DNA from: Novosphingobium meiothermophilum
Lineage (GTDB): Bacteria; Pseudomonadota; Alphaproteobacteria; Sphingomonadales; Sphingomonadaceae
Direction of reading: 5' to 3'
Assembly (NCBI RefSeq): GCF_003171715.1
Contig: NZ_QGHL01000007.1
Location: 806,001 to 870,000, forward strand
DNA length: 64,000 nt
In this document: in pieces, positions 1 through 10,612 of the stretch
How the letters are laid out: every line of letters begins with the position of its first letter
Numbering within the stretch: the first letter of the stretch is position 1
The notes under the pieces: generated by a model
Database searches by the model: none
What the model saw: the letters and a program-made list of their open reading frames with translations, nothing else
What the model was told of the DNA's origin: nothing
Made by a program: the position numbers and the translations under genes

Positions 1-1578
1 ACGCACCGCCTCGGACACCGCCGAGCGATCCTTCTTGCGATCCCCTTTGAGGCCGCGCACCGCCTCGGCCACTTCCACCTTGGCTTCGGCCATGAAGGCT
101 TCCATGTCTTCATCAAGCGGAATGCCCAGCGCGGCGACCTCCACATCGGAAACCAGCCTGCCATCATGGCGCACCGCCAGAGCAACGGTAATCAATCCGT
201 TCTGCGACAGCTTGCGCCGCGTGACGACACCATCGCCATCGGCGGGCGCGATGATGTCACCGTCCAGCACCAGACGGCCCGCGCGCTCTTCGGAAACCTT
301 TTTCGGGCCATCCGGGGCGAGCCGGATAAGATCGCCGTTCTTCTGGAGAATGGCGCTCGGAATCCCCTCTTCAAGGCCGAGCCGGACCTGCTCTGCCATG
401 TGGCGCATTTCCCCATGGACCGGCACGAGAATATCCGGCCGGAGCCAGTCATAAAGCGCCACCAGTTCCGGACGCCCCGGATGGCCCGAAACGTGGATCA
501 TCGACTGCCGGTCTGTCACAATGCGCACGCCCTTGGCGACAAGCGCATTCTGGATACGCCCGATGGCAATTTCGTTGCCGGGAATCTGGCGGCTGGAGAA
601 GAGGACCGCATCGCCCGCCTCCAGACGCACGGGATGCTGATCGGCCGCAATCCGCGCCAATGCGGCGCGCGGCTCTCCCTGCCCGCCGGTTGCCACCACC
701 AGAAGTTCGCCCCGCGGGACATCCATGGCGTCATCGACATGAACCAGATCGGGCAGGCTTCGCAGGTAGCCGCACGACTGCGCCACCCGGATGATGCGAT
801 CAAGCGAGCGCCCGGCAACGCAGAGGCGCCTTCCCGTGGCTTCGGCAACTTCGCCCAGCGTTTGCAGGCGCGCGACGTTGGACGCGAAAGTTGTCACCAC
901 CACGCGGCGGCCTTTCTGTTCCGCCACGGCCTCCATCAGCCCTGCCCGCACCTCGCCTTCTGAGCCGGACGGGCGCGGGTTGAAAACGTTGGTGGAATCG
1001 CAGACTAGCGCGAGGATCCCTTCATCGCCGAGCGCGGTCAGTTCCTCCTCGGTCGTGGGCGTGCCGACGAGCGGCTCGTCATCCAGCTTCCAGTCACCGG
1101 TATGGAAAACCTTGCCATGCGGCGTGTCGATCAGCAGCGCGTTCCCTTCCGCTATCGAGTGCGCTAGCGGCACGTAGCGAACACCGAACGGGCCGAGCTG
1201 GAACCGGTCAAGATGGTCGATCACGTTCAGCTCGACCTCGTCCTCTATCCCCGCCTCGACAAGCTTTTCGTGAACCAGCTTGGCGGTAAAGGGCGTTGCA
1301 TAGAGCGGCACGCCCAGATCCTGCGCGAAGTAGGGGACGGCGCCGATATGATCCTCGTGCGCATGGGTGAGGACGATGCCGACCAGATCGTCAAGCCGTT
1401 CCTCGATGAACTCAAGATCGGCGAAAACCAGATCGATGCCGGGATACCACGGATCGGCAAAGGTCATGCCCAGATCGACCATCAGCCATTTCCCGTCGCA
1501 CCCGTAGAGGTTGACGTTCATGCCGATCTCGCCCGATCCGCCAAGGGCGATGAACAGCAGTTCCTTGCCCGGCTTCAC
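1..1578 (-). CDS. rnj: Ribonuclease J (3' end cut by window edge)
   Basis: Metallo-beta-lactamase/beta-CASP ribonuclease that acts in RNA maturation and 5'-to-3' decay. The frame is open from 1578 to the left edge (526 codons), so only about the last 20 residues of a roughly 550-residue family are missing. The N-terminus reads [21 protein letters not shown], and the zinc motif HAHEDH lies at residues 72-77. The start is GTG at 1578, which overlaps the coaX stop as GTGA, implying translational coupling. It is the last gene of the nuo-birA-coaX run. The protein I read is in a frame with no stop; the shorter frames here are shadows. Confidence 0.93.
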   Translation of the reverse strand, partial: MKPGKELLFIALGGSGEIGMNVNLYGCDGKWLMVDLGMTFADPWYPGIDLVFADLEFIEERLDDLVGIVLTHAHEDHIGAVPYFAQDLGVPLYATPFTAKLVHEKLVEAGIEDEVELNVIDHLDRFQLGPFGVRYVPLAHSIAEGNALLIDTPHGKVFHTGDWKLDDEPLVGTPTTEEELTALGDEGILALVCDSTNVFNPRPSGSEGEVRAGLMEAVAEQKGRRVVVTTFASNVARLQTLGEVAEATGRRLCVAGRSLDRIIRVAQSCGYLRSLPDLVHVDDAMDVPRGELLVVATGGQGEPRAALARIAADQHPVRLEAGDAVLFSSRQIPGNEIAIGRIQNALVAKGVRIVTDRQSMIHVSGHPGRPELVALYDWLRPDILVPVHGEMRHMAEQVRLGLEEGIPSAILQKNGDLIRLAPDGPKKVSEERAGRLVLDGDIIAPADGDGVVTRRKLSQNGLITVALAVRHDGRLVSDVEVAALGIPLDEDMEAFMAEAKVEVAEAVRGLKGDRKKDRSAVSEAVR

Positions 1579-2357
1579 GACGCCTTCACCCGCTGCGCAA
1601 GGATGGCAAGGCCATCAAGCGTGAGGTCGGTATCAACATGATCGAATATGTCGGTGTGATCGCCGAAGAGCACAGCCAGCCCGCCGGTGGCCACGACCTT
1701 GGCCGGCCGCCCGATCTCTGCGCGGATCCGTGCGATCAGGCCCTCCATCATCGCGACATAGCCCCAGAACACCCCGATGTGCATCTGGTCTTCGGTATTG
1801 CGCCCGATCACGCTGCGTGAGCGCGTGGGCGCTTCAATGGCAATGCGCGGCAGCTTTGCCGCGGCATTCACCAGCGCATCGAGCGACAGGTTGATGCCGG
1901 GGGCAATGATCCCGCCCTTGTAGGCACCGTTGAAATCGACCACGTCAAACGTCGTCGCCGTTCCGAAATCGACGACAATCAGATCACCCGCATATTTGGC
2001 ATGGGCCGCAATGGCATTGACCGCCCGGTCCGCCCCCAGCGATCGCGGCTCGTCGATGTCCGCATCGAAGCCCCATTCCACTGGCGCCTGGCCCGCCACG
2101 AGCGGGTCCTGCCGGAAATACTTCTGGGCAAGGACGGTAAGGTTGTGCAGCGCGCGCGGAACAACCGTCGAAATGATGATCTGATCGACCGCAGAAGGCT
2201 CAACCTCCTGAAGTTTCATAAGCTGGAGCAGCCAGACCGCATATTCATCGGCCGTGCGGCGCGGATCGGTCGCGACGCGCCACCGGGCCCTGATCTCACG
2301 GCCTTCAAACAGGGCGAACACGATGTTGGTATTGCCGACATCAACCGCGAGGAGCAT
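1575..2357 (-). CDS. coaX: Type III pantothenate kinase
   Basis: Phosphorylates pantothenate in the first step of coenzyme A synthesis, in the cytoplasm. The 260-residue length is normal for the family. The ASKHA-fold phosphate loop DVGNTN is at residues 6-11, and the motifs ADRAVNA and [10 protein letters not shown] follow near residues 108 and 135. It overlaps birA by 17 bases upstream and RNase J by 4 bases downstream, so it belongs to the tail of the nuo operon. The birA-coaX-rnj order is common in alphaproteobacteria. Confidence 0.96.
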   Translation of the reverse strand: MLLAVDVGNTNIVFALFEGREIRARWRVATDPRRTADEYAVWLLQLMKLQEVEPSAVDQIIISTVVPRALHNLTVLAQKYFRQDPLVAGQAPVEWGFDADIDEPRSLGADRAVNAIAAHAKYAGDLIVVDFGTATTFDVVDFNGAYKGGIIAPGINLSLDALVNAAAKLPRIAIEAPTRSRSVIGRNTEDQMHIGVFWGYVAMMEGLIARIRAEIGRPAKVVATGGLAVLFGDHTDIFDHVDTDLTLDGLAILAQRVKAS

Positions 2358-3072
2358 TGGAACCCACCATTTCTATGTCACCTGCGTGAATCGCACGGAC
2401 GGTTCCGTCCGCCAAGCGCATAAGCGCCACGCCATCGTCATCTATCCCGGCAAAGCTGCCTGTGATCGTGCTCTGGTCCCGATCCCTCACCGATACAAGT
2501 GACCCGGCAGGCACCGCCCGTGCAATCCATTGCTGGCGAAGCATGGGCCATTCACCGTAGTGCCAGCGGTCCACCGCGTCACGCAGCCGCACTGCAAGTT
2601 CTGTGGCGAAACGATCACGCGGCACATCGCAATGATGATCGGCAAGCGATGTGGTTCTGCGATCCGGCACCTGCGGCGCCTGAACGAGGTTGATTCCGAT
2701 CCCGATGACGACGCTGGAGCCGTGGCGCTCAAGCAGGATGCCGCCCAGTTTCGCCTCGTCCAGCAGGAGATCGTTCGGCCATTTGAGCAGCAGGCCCTGC
2801 AACTGCGGCGCACAGGCGATCACAGCCTGATGGGCCGCAACGCCCGCCACCAGCGCAAGCGTTTGCGGCTGCGGATCACGATCGTTCAGATGAACGACAG
2901 TCGAACCCATGAAGTTGCCATGACCATCAGACCATGCGCGTCCTGCGCGCCCGCGCCCTGCACTTTGCCGGTCCGCCACCAGCCAGTAGCCTTCGACAGG
3001 ATGCTCGCCGCGACCAAGACGGGCCAGAAGCTCGCCATTGGTCGAGGCAATATCGGCTACGGTTTCGATCAA
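2341..3072 (-). CDS. birA: Biotin--[acetyl-CoA carboxylase] ligase
   Basis: Activates biotin with ATP and transfers it to the biotin carboxyl carrier protein. The protein is 243 residues, catalytic domain only, without the N-terminal DNA-binding domain of E. coli BirA, so it should not be a repressor. The motif GRGRAGRAW of the biotinyl-adenylate loop is visible, as is KWPNDLLL. I chose the TTG at 3072 ([17 protein letters not shown]) because the family begins there and the nuoN stop is only 5 bases upstream. A longer frame back to 3165 would run into nuoN with unrelated sequence. Confidence 0.9.
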   Translation of the reverse strand: MIETVADIASTNGELLARLGRGEHPVEGYWLVADRQSAGRGRAGRAWSDGHGNFMGSTVVHLNDRDPQPQTLALVAGVAAHQAVIACAPQLQGLLLKWPNDLLLDEAKLGGILLERHGSSVVIGIGINLVQAPQVPDRRTTSLADHHCDVPRDRFATELAVRLRDAVDRWHYGEWPMLRQQWIARAVPAGSLVSVRDRDQSTITGSFAGIDDDGVALMRLADGTVRAIHAGDIEMVGSNAPRG

Positions 3073-3076
3073 CGCT

Positions 3077-4540
3077 TCAGCCGACCGGGAACAACGAAGC
3101 CGCCGCGTAACCGGCAAGCGTGCCCAGACACTTGGTGCCCAGATAACCCAGCGGCGAGATGGCAAGCACCGACAGGAGAAGGAGAACGGTGTGCGAGGTT
3201 TCCCCCCGGCCCTTCACCACGTCGGCCGCTTCGTCGAAATACATGACCTTCACAACCTTGAGGTAATAGAAGGCTCCGATAACCGATGCCGCGATACCGA
3301 TGGCTGCGAGCGCGATCATGTCGGCCTGCACTGCGGCCTGAAAAACGACGAACTTGCCCCAGAAACCGAACAGCGGGGGAATGCCGGCAAGGCTGAACAT
3401 CACCGACGCGAGCGCCAGTGCCAGCCAAGGCCGCGTCTTCGAAAGCCCCGCAATGTCCGAGATAGCCTCGACCTGTTTGCCGTTCTCGTCACGCAGCAGC
3501 AGCACCGCCACGAACCCCGCAACCGACATCGCCACGTAGATCGCCAGATAGACAAGCATGGCAGAAGCACCTGCCTTGGTGGCAGCCGCAAGACCGATGA
3601 GCATGAAGCCGACATTGTTGATCGACGAATAGGCCATAAGGCGCTTGATGTTCTTCTGACCGATAGCGCCCAGTGCGCCGATCACGATCGAAAGCAGCGC
3701 CGCGAAGATCACGACCTGCTGCCAGGCGTGCGGCTGACTGCCGAATGCCTCGAAACAGACGCGCATGAGCAAGCCAAGCGCGGCAACCTTTGATGACGTG
3801 GCAAAGAAGGTCGTCACCGGGGTCGGCGCGCCTTCGTAAACGTCGGGCGTCCACATGTGGAAGGGCGCCGCGCTGATCTTGAATGCCAGACCTGCCAGCA
3901 TGAAAATCACGCCGAAGGTCGCGCCGGTCGAAAGCCCCGCCGCCAGCGCCGCATTGATCCCGGCATAGCTGGTTGTGCCGGTGAAGCCGTAGGTCAGGCT
4001 CATGCCGAACAGGAGTATGCCCGAAGCGAGCGAGCCCAGCACGAAATACTTCAGGCCCGATTCGGCCGAACGCTCGTCCGTGCGCAGGAACGACGCCATG
4101 ACGTAGGAGGCAAGGCTGCTCAGTTCCAGCCCGATGTAGAGCGCCAGAAGATCACCGGCGGCCACCATCATGCCCATGCCCAGCGACGCGAACAGCACCA
4201 GCAGCGGGAACTCGGCCCGCATGGCCTTGGCCCCGTCAAAGAACGACTGCGCAACGATCAGCGTCACGCCCGCCCCGGCATAGATCAGCAGCTTTGCGAA
4301 TGCGGCAAAGGCATCGGCGCGGTGCTGGCCGCCAAACGCCGCAACGTCTGCCCCGCCTGCCTGCCCCCAGAGCGCGGGCGCCACCAGAACCGCGGCGGCA
4401 GCAAGCGCTGCAACTGACAGGATCGAAACAAGCCGCGATGCCTTGTCGCCGCTCCACGCCGCCACGAGCAGCAGGACCAGTCCGGACACGGACAGCAGGA
4501 TTTCCGGCGCGGTAAGCGCGAGTGAACGGGCGAAGTCCAT
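3077..4540 (-). CDS. nuoN: NADH-quinone oxidoreductase subunit N
   Basis: Antiporter-like membrane subunit of respiratory complex I, one of the proton-pumping modules. The protein is 487 residues, almost wholly hydrophobic, with about 14 predicted membrane segments. Family motifs are visible, such as the stretch around GLELSSLASYVMASF and the helix with FKISAAPFHMWTPDVYEGAPTP. Its start (ATG at 4540) overlaps the nuoM stop by one base. It closes the complex I set and is followed directly by birA. Confidence 0.97.
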   Translation of the reverse strand: MDFARSLALTAPEILLSVSGLVLLLVAAWSGDKASRLVSILSVAALAAAAVLVAPALWGQAGGADVAAFGGQHRADAFAAFAKLLIYAGAGVTLIVAQSFFDGAKAMRAEFPLLVLFASLGMGMMVAAGDLLALYIGLELSSLASYVMASFLRTDERSAESGLKYFVLGSLASGILLFGMSLTYGFTGTTSYAGINAALAAGLSTGATFGVIFMLAGLAFKISAAPFHMWTPDVYEGAPTPVTTFFATSSKVAALGLLMRVCFEAFGSQPHAWQQVVIFAALLSIVIGALGAIGQKNIKRLMAYSSINNVGFMLIGLAAATKAGASAMLVYLAIYVAMSVAGFVAVLLLRDENGKQVEAISDIAGLSKTRPWLALALASVMFSLAGIPPLFGFWGKFVVFQAAVQADMIALAAIGIAASVIGAFYYLKVVKVMYFDEAADVVKGRGETSHTVLLLLSVLAISPLGYLGTKCLGTLAGYAAASLFPVG

Positions 4541-6081
4541 CAGTGCGCCCCCTGATGCGCAGAATTGTGTTCGGTTGCGTGGGCAGCCATCGGCTTGCCT
4601 GCGGTGGGCTGGGCATCCCCCTTCGGCCTCGCCTGCGCAAGGCGTGCATCCAGCGCGGCAATATCCTTGCGCATGGGCGCGATGAAGCTTTCAGGATAGA
4701 CCCCCATCCACAGCACAACGGCGGCAAGCGGCACCATCATCGCCCATTCACGCTTGTCGAGATCGGCCATCGCGGCTGCGTCGGCGTTCTTCTGCTCGCC
4801 ATAGGCAATGCGGCGATAGAGATAGAGCATGTAGGCAGCGCCCAGAATGATCCCGGTGGTGCAAATCAGGGCAACCCAGCTTGAGATCTGGTAGACACCC
4901 ATAAGCGAAAGAAACTCGCCCACGAAGCCGCTCGTGCCCGGAAGTCCGATCGAAGCCATCGTGAACAACAGGAGGAACACCGCGTAGTAGGGCATATTGA
5001 TGGAAAGGCCGCCATACCGGCTGATTTCGCGTGTATGCAGACGATCGTAGATCACGCCGACGCTGAGGAAAAGCGCGCCTGCCACCAGACCATGGCTCAG
5101 CATGATGAGCATCGACCCTTCAAGGCCCTGCTGGTTGAACGCAAACAGCCCGACCGTGACAATCGCCATGTGCGCGACCGAGGAATAGGCGATCAGCTTC
5201 TTCATGTCGTGCTGCACCAGCGCGATCAGCGAGGTGATGACCACGGCGGCCATCGACAGGAAGAACACGAGCGGAGCGAACTGGGCCGAGGCTTCCGGGA
5301 ACATGGGCAGCGAGAAGCGGATGAAGCCGTAGCCGCCCATCTTCAGAAGCACGCCCGCAAGGATAACCGAACCACCGGTTGGTGCCTGAACGTGCGCATC
5401 GGGTAGCCACGTGTGAACCGGCCACATCGGCATCTTCACGGCAAAACTTGCAAAGAACGCCAGCCAGAGCAGCGTCTGCGCATGCACCGGGAAGTTGTAG
5501 GACATCAGCGTCGGGATGTCGGTCGTGCCTGCCTCATTCACCATCCAGAACATCGCGATCAGCATCAGCACCGAGCCGAGCAGCGTGTAGAGGAAGAACT
5601 TGTAGCTGGCGTAGATGCGATCAGCCCCGCCCCAGATACCGATGATGAGATACATCGGAATGAGGCCAGCCTCGAACATGATGTAGAACAGGAACAGGTC
5701 CTGCGCGGCGAAGACGCCAATCATGAGCGTCTCCATCAGGAGAAACGCCGCGTAGTATTCCCCCTGCCGCTTGTCGATCGACTCCCAGCTTGCCCCGATG
5801 CAGATGGGCATGAGGAAAACCGTGAGCGCGATGAGCAAAAGCGCAATGCCATCAATGCCAAGCTTCCACGAAAAGCCCGCAAACAGCGCCGCATTCTCGG
5901 TGAACTGCCACTGCGCGCCGCCAATGTCGTAATTCGCCCAGAGGATGACACCCAGCACGAAGTCGATCAGCGTCGCAACAAGCGCCACCGTGCGGGCCTG
6001 TTCGCGCGGGACCACAAGACACGCCACCGCGGCCACGAGCGGCACCAGCAGCATCAGCGAGAGGATCGGAAAACCCGTCAT
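4540..6081 (-). CDS. nuoM: NADH-quinone oxidoreductase subunit M
   Basis: Antiporter-like proton-pumping subunit of complex I in the inner membrane. It has 513 residues, a normal length. Motifs include the conserved glutamate region [18 protein letters not shown] and [20 protein letters not shown] near residue 225. The C-terminus ends in a short soluble tail rich in His, Ala and Gln ([13 protein letters not shown]), which is an oddity rather than a catalytic part. Its start overlaps the nuoL stop by 4 bases (ATGA). Confidence 0.97.
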   Translation of the reverse strand: MTGFPILSLMLLVPLVAAVACLVVPREQARTVALVATLIDFVLGVILWANYDIGGAQWQFTENAALFAGFSWKLGIDGIALLLIALTVFLMPICIGASWESIDKRQGEYYAAFLLMETLMIGVFAAQDLFLFYIMFEAGLIPMYLIIGIWGGADRIYASYKFFLYTLLGSVLMLIAMFWMVNEAGTTDIPTLMSYNFPVHAQTLLWLAFFASFAVKMPMWPVHTWLPDAHVQAPTGGSVILAGVLLKMGGYGFIRFSLPMFPEASAQFAPLVFFLSMAAVVITSLIALVQHDMKKLIAYSSVAHMAIVTVGLFAFNQQGLEGSMLIMLSHGLVAGALFLSVGVIYDRLHTREISRYGGLSINMPYYAVFLLLFTMASIGLPGTSGFVGEFLSLMGVYQISSWVALICTTGIILGAAYMLYLYRRIAYGEQKNADAAAMADLDKREWAMMVPLAAVVLWMGVYPESFIAPMRKDIAALDARLAQARPKGDAQPTAGKPMAAHATEHNSAHQGAH

Positions 6082-8144
6082 TGTGCGATCACCCAGCTGA
6101 TCGCGCCGACAAGGCCGACGAGCATGACCAGCGCATAGCTATAGAGATACCCCGACTGGAGCTTGGCGGCGGCGCGGCTGCCCAGGGCAACCACCGATGC
6201 GGCACCATTGGGGCCGAAACGGTCGATGATGCCCTGATCCACAACCTTCCAGAACACGCGGCCAAGCCACATCGCCGGAACGACGAAAACGTAGTGGTAG
6301 AGTTCGTCGAAATACCACTTGTTGAGCAGAAACTTGTAGAGGAACCCGAACTGTTCGACGAACGCCGCAGGGAACTTCGTGTTCCTGATGTAGGCATACC
6401 AGGCGATGAACAGGCCGGTGAGCATGACGCCGAACGGCGCCCACTTCACCCACAGCGGAACCTCATGCATCGCGTGGATCGTGTGCTCGGCGAAGACGAG
6501 CGAACCTTTCCAGAAATGGCCGGTGCCTTCGCTGACGAAACTGTGGTGGAAGACAAAGCCCGCCAGAACGGCGCCGATCGACAAAACGCCCAGTGGGACG
6601 AGCATGTTGAGCGGGCTTTCGTGCGGGTGATAGCCCGCGGTGCCGTCGCCATGTCCGTCTTGAGGCTCGTTGGCGTGATCGTCACCGGCATGATCGTGCG
6701 CATGGCCATCGTGACCGTGTGCATCGTGACCGTGTGCATCGTGGACCGCATGCTGGATGTGCTCGGACTGCTCCCAGCGCGGCTTGCCATGGAAGGTGAG
6801 GAACACCAGACGCCACGAATAAAAGCTGGTCAGCAGCGCGGCAAAAATGCCGATGAAAAACGCGAAGTGCCCAAGTTCGGTGCCCTTGGCGTAAGCCGCC
6901 TCAAGGATTGCATCCTTCGAATAGAAGCCCGCAAAACCGAACACATCGACAATCCCGACGCCGGTAATGGCCAGCGTCCCCATCATCATCGCCCAATAGG
7001 TAAGCGGAATGCTTTTGCGCAGGCCACCATAATAGCGCATGTCCTGTTCATGGTGCATGGCATGGATCACCGAGCCGGCGCCAAGGAACAGCAGCGCCTT
7101 GAAGAAGGCGTGGGTGAACAGGTGGAACATGGCTGCGCCATAAGCCGAAACGCCTGCGGCAAAGAACATGTAACCAAGCTGCGAACACGTCGAATAGGCG
7201 ATCACGCGCTTGATATCGGTCTGCGTGGTGCCGACTGTGGCCGCGAAGATGCAGGTCATCGCCCCGATGAAGGTCACGAAGGCGAGCGCCGTCGGGCTGA
7301 CCTCGAACATGGGCGACAGACGACAGACCATGAAAACCCCGGCCGTCACCATGGTAGCCGCGTGGATCAGCGCCGAAACCGGCGTCGGGCCTTCCATTGC
7401 GTCGGGAAGCCAGGTGTGCAGACCAAGCTGCGCCGACTTGCCCATCGCCCCGATGAACAGGAGAATGCAAAGCACCGTCATCGTATCGAAGCGGGCGCCG
7501 AGGAAGCCGATGGTCGATCCAGCCATGCCGGGCGCGGCTTCAAGGATCGCCGGGATCGACACCGTGCCGAACACCAGGAACGTTCCGAAGATGCCCATCA
7601 TGAAGCCAAGGTCGCCCACGCGGTTGACCACGAAGGCCTTCATCGCAGCAGCATTGGCGGACGGCTTCCTGAACCAGAAACCGATCAGCAGATACGAGGC
7701 AAGGCCGACCCCTTCCCATCCGAAGAACATCTGGACGAGATTGTCCGCCGTCACCAGCATGAGCATGGCGAAGGTGAACAGCGAGAGATAGGCGAAGAAA
7801 CGCGGCTGATCCGGCTCATCGCTCATGTATCCCCATGAGTAGAGGTGGACGAGCGCGGAGACGCTCGTGATGACGACAAGCATGACCGCGGTCAGCGTGT
7901 CGACCCGCAGCGCCCAGTCGAAATCGAGCGAGCCAGACTTCACCCACTGCAACACCGGGGTGACGCTGGCCTCGGCATGGCCGCCCATGAAGGACAGGAA
8001 AATCGGCCACGACAGCGCGCACGAGATGAACAGGGCACCAGTGGTCACGACCTTTGCAGGCACAGCACCAAGGCGCTTGTTGCCAAGCCCGGCGATGATC
8101 GCTGCCAGAAGCGGCAGAAATACGATGATCAGGATGGAAGACAT
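6078..8144 (-). CDS. nuoL: NADH-quinone oxidoreductase subunit L, with His-rich loop
   Basis: Distal antiporter-like proton-pumping subunit of complex I, which also carries the long lateral helix. It has 688 residues, somewhat longer than the roughly 615 of E. coli NuoL. Conserved motifs include [18 protein letters not shown] and the stretch with [20 protein letters not shown]. The extra length comes partly from an unusually histidine- and aspartate-rich loop at about residues 463-510, made of repeated HGHD/DAHGH units and encoded in part by a 15-base tandem repeat. The loop lies between predicted membrane segments. The nuoK stop is 4 bases upstream. Confidence 0.97.
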   Translation of the reverse strand: MSSILIIVFLPLLAAIIAGLGNKRLGAVPAKVVTTGALFISCALSWPIFLSFMGGHAEASVTPVLQWVKSGSLDFDWALRVDTLTAVMLVVITSVSALVHLYSWGYMSDEPDQPRFFAYLSLFTFAMLMLVTADNLVQMFFGWEGVGLASYLLIGFWFRKPSANAAAMKAFVVNRVGDLGFMMGIFGTFLVFGTVSIPAILEAAPGMAGSTIGFLGARFDTMTVLCILLFIGAMGKSAQLGLHTWLPDAMEGPTPVSALIHAATMVTAGVFMVCRLSPMFEVSPTALAFVTFIGAMTCIFAATVGTTQTDIKRVIAYSTCSQLGYMFFAAGVSAYGAAMFHLFTHAFFKALLFLGAGSVIHAMHHEQDMRYYGGLRKSIPLTYWAMMMGTLAITGVGIVDVFGFAGFYSKDAILEAAYAKGTELGHFAFFIGIFAALLTSFYSWRLVFLTFHGKPRWEQSEHIQHAVHDAHGHDAHGHDGHAHDHAGDDHANEPQDGHGDGTAGYHPHESPLNMLVPLGVLSIGAVLAGFVFHHSFVSEGTGHFWKGSLVFAEHTIHAMHEVPLWVKWAPFGVMLTGLFIAWYAYIRNTKFPAAFVEQFGFLYKFLLNKWYFDELYHYVFVVPAMWLGRVFWKVVDQGIIDRFGPNGAASVVALGSRAAAKLQSGYLYSYALVMLVGLVGAISWVIAQ
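6706..6744. repeat. 15-bp tandem repeat inside nuoL
   Basis: About two and a half head-to-tail copies of the unit gcatcgtgaccgtgt. The first copy differs at its first base and the last is truncated and diverged. On the coding (minus) strand it encodes repeated His-Asp-Gly-His units of the NuoL loop. The 15-base period keeps the frame, so copy number can change without disrupting the gene. Confidence 0.8.
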
Positions 8145-8148
8145 AAGC

Positions 8149-8454
8149 TCAGCCCTTCATCCGGTTGACATCGTCAACGGCAATCGTGCCGCGTCCGCGG
8201 AAATAGATGACGAGGATGGCAAGCCCGATAGCCGCTTCGCCCGCCGCCACGGTCAGCACGAACATGGCGAAGACCTGACCGACAAGGTCGTGCAGGAAGG
8301 CGCTGAAGGCCACGAGGTTGAGGTTGACCGAAAGCAGGATCAGTTCGATCGCCATCAGGATGATGATGACATTCTTCCGGTTGAGGAAGATGCCGAGCAC
8401 GCCGAGCACGAACAGGATCGAGCTTACGACGAGATAGTGTTCGATGCCGATCAT
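8149..8454 (-). CDS. nuoK: NADH-quinone oxidoreductase subunit K
   Basis: Small membrane subunit of complex I (101 residues, normal length) with three predicted transmembrane helices. It carries the conserved membrane glutamates in [17 protein letters not shown] and in [12 protein letters not shown], which lie on the proton path. The start overlaps the nuoJ stop by one base. Confidence 0.97.
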   Translation of the reverse strand: MIGIEHYLVVSSILFVLGVLGIFLNRKNVIIILMAIELILLSVNLNLVAFSAFLHDLVGQVFAMFVLTVAAGEAAIGLAILVIYFRGRGTIAVDDVNRMKG

Positions 8455-9071
8455 CAGATCTGGACCCCCTTGCCCACTTCCGGCTGGAGATTGATCGTCG
8501 CCTCATCGGGGCGACGTGCATTCTGCTTCGCTATGTTCTGGCCGCGCGTGTCGGTGCGCTGGCGATGCGTGAGCACGATTGCGCCAATCATGGCCACGAG
8601 AAGCACGATGCCCGCAGCTTCGAACAGGAACAGGTAGCGGCTGTAGAGAAGCGCGCCGATCGCCTCGATGTTCGACATGCCCGCAGCCTGCGGAGCAGAG
8701 CCATCGGCCTTGCCCAGTGCCACCCCCCCTTTGCCATGCACGACGAGGCCGACGAACAGTTCAACGAACAACACAACCGCAAGCGCAAGCCCAAGCGGAA
8801 AGTTCCTGATGAACCCGGCGCGCAGTTCGGCAAAGTCGATGTCGAGCATCATGACCACGAACAGGAACAGCACCGCGACTGCGCCGACATAGACGATGAC
8901 GAGCAGCATCGCGATGAACTCCGCACCCACCAGCACCATCAGGCCGGCAGCGTTGAAGAACGCGAGGATCAGCCAGAGCACCGAATGCACCGGGTTGCGC
9001 GCGAGGATCGTCACGGCTCCGCTGAAAATGCAGAGCGTGGCAAAGAGATAGAAGGCAAATACCTGAATCAT
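8454..9071 (-). CDS. nuoJ: NADH-quinone oxidoreductase subunit J
   Basis: Membrane subunit of complex I with 205 residues and five predicted helices. The conserved third-helix region [18 protein letters not shown] contains the pi-bulge tyrosine/glycine region of the family. The C-terminal tail is hydrophilic. It follows nuoI after 12 bases. Confidence 0.97.
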   Translation of the reverse strand: MIQVFAFYLFATLCIFSGAVTILARNPVHSVLWLILAFFNAAGLMVLVGAEFIAMLLVIVYVGAVAVLFLFVVMMLDIDFAELRAGFIRNFPLGLALAVVLFVELFVGLVVHGKGGVALGKADGSAPQAAGMSNIEAIGALLYSRYLFLFEAAGIVLLVAMIGAIVLTHRQRTDTRGQNIAKQNARRPDEATINLQPEVGKGVQI

Positions 9072-9083
9072 TTGCGCGGCCCC

Positions 9084-9569
9084 CTAGCGATACGGCGCAT
9101 CGGCTTCAAGGTTCGCGGCAATCGCCCGCTCCCACTTGTCGCCGTTCGCAAGCAGCTTGGCCTTGTCGTAGAGCAGCTCCTCGCGCGTTTCTGTCGCGTA
9201 TTCGAAGTTCGGCCCCTCGACGATGGCATCGACCGGGCAGGCTTCCTGGCAGAAGCCGCAGAAGATGCACTTGGTCATGTCGATGTCATAGCGTGTGGTG
9301 CGGCGGCTGGCGTCCTCGCGCGGCTCTGCCTCGATGGTGATCGCCTGCGCCGGACATACGGCCTCGCACAGCTTGCATGCAATGCAGCGCTCTTCACCGT
9401 TGGGATAACGGCGCAGCGCATGTTCACCACGGAAGCGCGGGGACAGCGGGTTCTTCTCGAACGGGTAGTTGATCGTCGCCTTGGGCCTGAAGAGATACTT
9501 CAAGGTCAGCCAGTGCGCCTTCACGAACTCCCACAGGGTAAAGCTCTTGATGAGCTGTCCGACAGTCAT
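9084..9569 (-). CDS. nuoI: NADH-quinone oxidoreductase subunit I, 2x[4Fe-4S]
   Basis: Connects the peripheral arm of complex I to the quinone site through clusters N6a and N6b. It has 161 residues and two ferredoxin-type motifs, [12 protein letters not shown] and [12 protein letters not shown]. The start overlaps the nuoH stop by 4 bases (ATGA). Confidence 0.98.
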   Translation of the reverse strand: MTVGQLIKSFTLWEFVKAHWLTLKYLFRPKATINYPFEKNPLSPRFRGEHALRRYPNGEERCIACKLCEAVCPAQAITIEAEPREDASRRTTRYDIDMTKCIFCGFCQEACPVDAIVEGPNFEYATETREELLYDKAKLLANGDKWERAIAANLEADAPYR

Positions 9570-10612
9570 GCGAAGTGTCCGGTAGCCATGAGGTAGCCGC
9601 TGACGAGGAAGACGAACAGCAGCGAGACGGGCAGGAAGACCTTCCAGCCCAGACGCATCAGCTGGTCATAGCGGTAGCGCGGCACGGTGGCCTTCACCCA
9701 GCTGAAGATGAAGAAGAAGAACAGAATCTTGAGGAGCAACCACACGAAGCCGGGCACAATGTAGAGCACCGGAATATCGAGCGGCGGCAGCCAGCCCCCG
9801 AAGAACAGCGTGGCGTTGAGCGTGCACATCAGCAGCACGTTGGCATATTCGCCAAGCCAGTAGAGCGCGAAGGCCATCGACGAATATTCGGTCTGATAGC
9901 CTGCCACCAGTTCGCTTTCCGCTTCGGTCAGGTCGAACGGTGCGCGCGCGGTTTCCGCCAGCGCCGAAATCAGGAACATCACCCACATCGGGAAGAGCAG
10001 CGGGTTGAACCAGAAGCCGTTCACCAGCCCAAGGCCATGGCCCTGCTGCGCCTTGACGATATCGTTGAGGTTGAACGTGCCCGCCCAGAGCACGACTGTG
10101 ACGAGAATGAAGCCGATGGAGACTTCATAGGAAATCATCTGCGCCGAGGCGCGCATCGCCGAAAAGAAGGGATACTTCGAGTTGGACGACCAACCCGCAA
10201 TCACCACGCCGTAAACACCGAGCGAGGAAATCGCGAGGACATAGAGCAGGCCAACGTTGATATCGGCGAGAACCGCGCCCGAATTGAACGGGATGACCGC
10301 CCACGCCATCAGCGCCACGGTAAAGGTGATGATCGGCGCGATGAGGAACAGGCCCTTGTTCGCGGCCGAAGGAATGATGGTTTCCTGTAGGAAAACCTTG
10401 AGACCATCCGCGAAGGACTGGAGAAGGCCGATCGGCCCCACCACGTTCGGGCCCTTGCGCAGCGCCATGGCCGCCCAGATCTTGCGGTCTGCATAGATGA
10501 TCATGGCAACGCCCAGCATCAGCGGAAACGCGATCAGCAGAATGCCGCAGATGGTGGCAATGCCCCAGGCCCACTCGTAGGAGAGGCCAAGACCCATGAA
10601 GAACTCGGTCAT
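9566..10612 (-). CDS. nuoH: NADH-quinone oxidoreductase subunit H
   Basis: Membrane subunit that forms the quinone chamber of complex I together with NuoB and NuoD. It has 348 residues and about eight helices. Family motifs [18 protein letters not shown] and [20 protein letters not shown] are visible, the latter being the charged loop near the quinone site. The start overlaps the nuoG stop by 4 bases. Confidence 0.98.
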   Translation of the reverse strand: MTEFFMGLGLSYEWAWGIATICGILLIAFPLMLGVAMIIYADRKIWAAMALRKGPNVVGPIGLLQSFADGLKVFLQETIIPSAANKGLFLIAPIITFTVALMAWAVIPFNSGAVLADINVGLLYVLAISSLGVYGVVIAGWSSNSKYPFFSAMRASAQMISYEVSIGFILVTVVLWAGTFNLNDIVKAQQGHGLGLVNGFWFNPLLFPMWVMFLISALAETARAPFDLTEAESELVAGYQTEYSSMAFALYWLGEYANVLLMCTLNATLFFGGWLPPLDIPVLYIVPGFVWLLLKILFFFFIFSWVKATVPRYRYDQLMRLGWKVFLPVSLLFVFLVSGYLMATGHFA

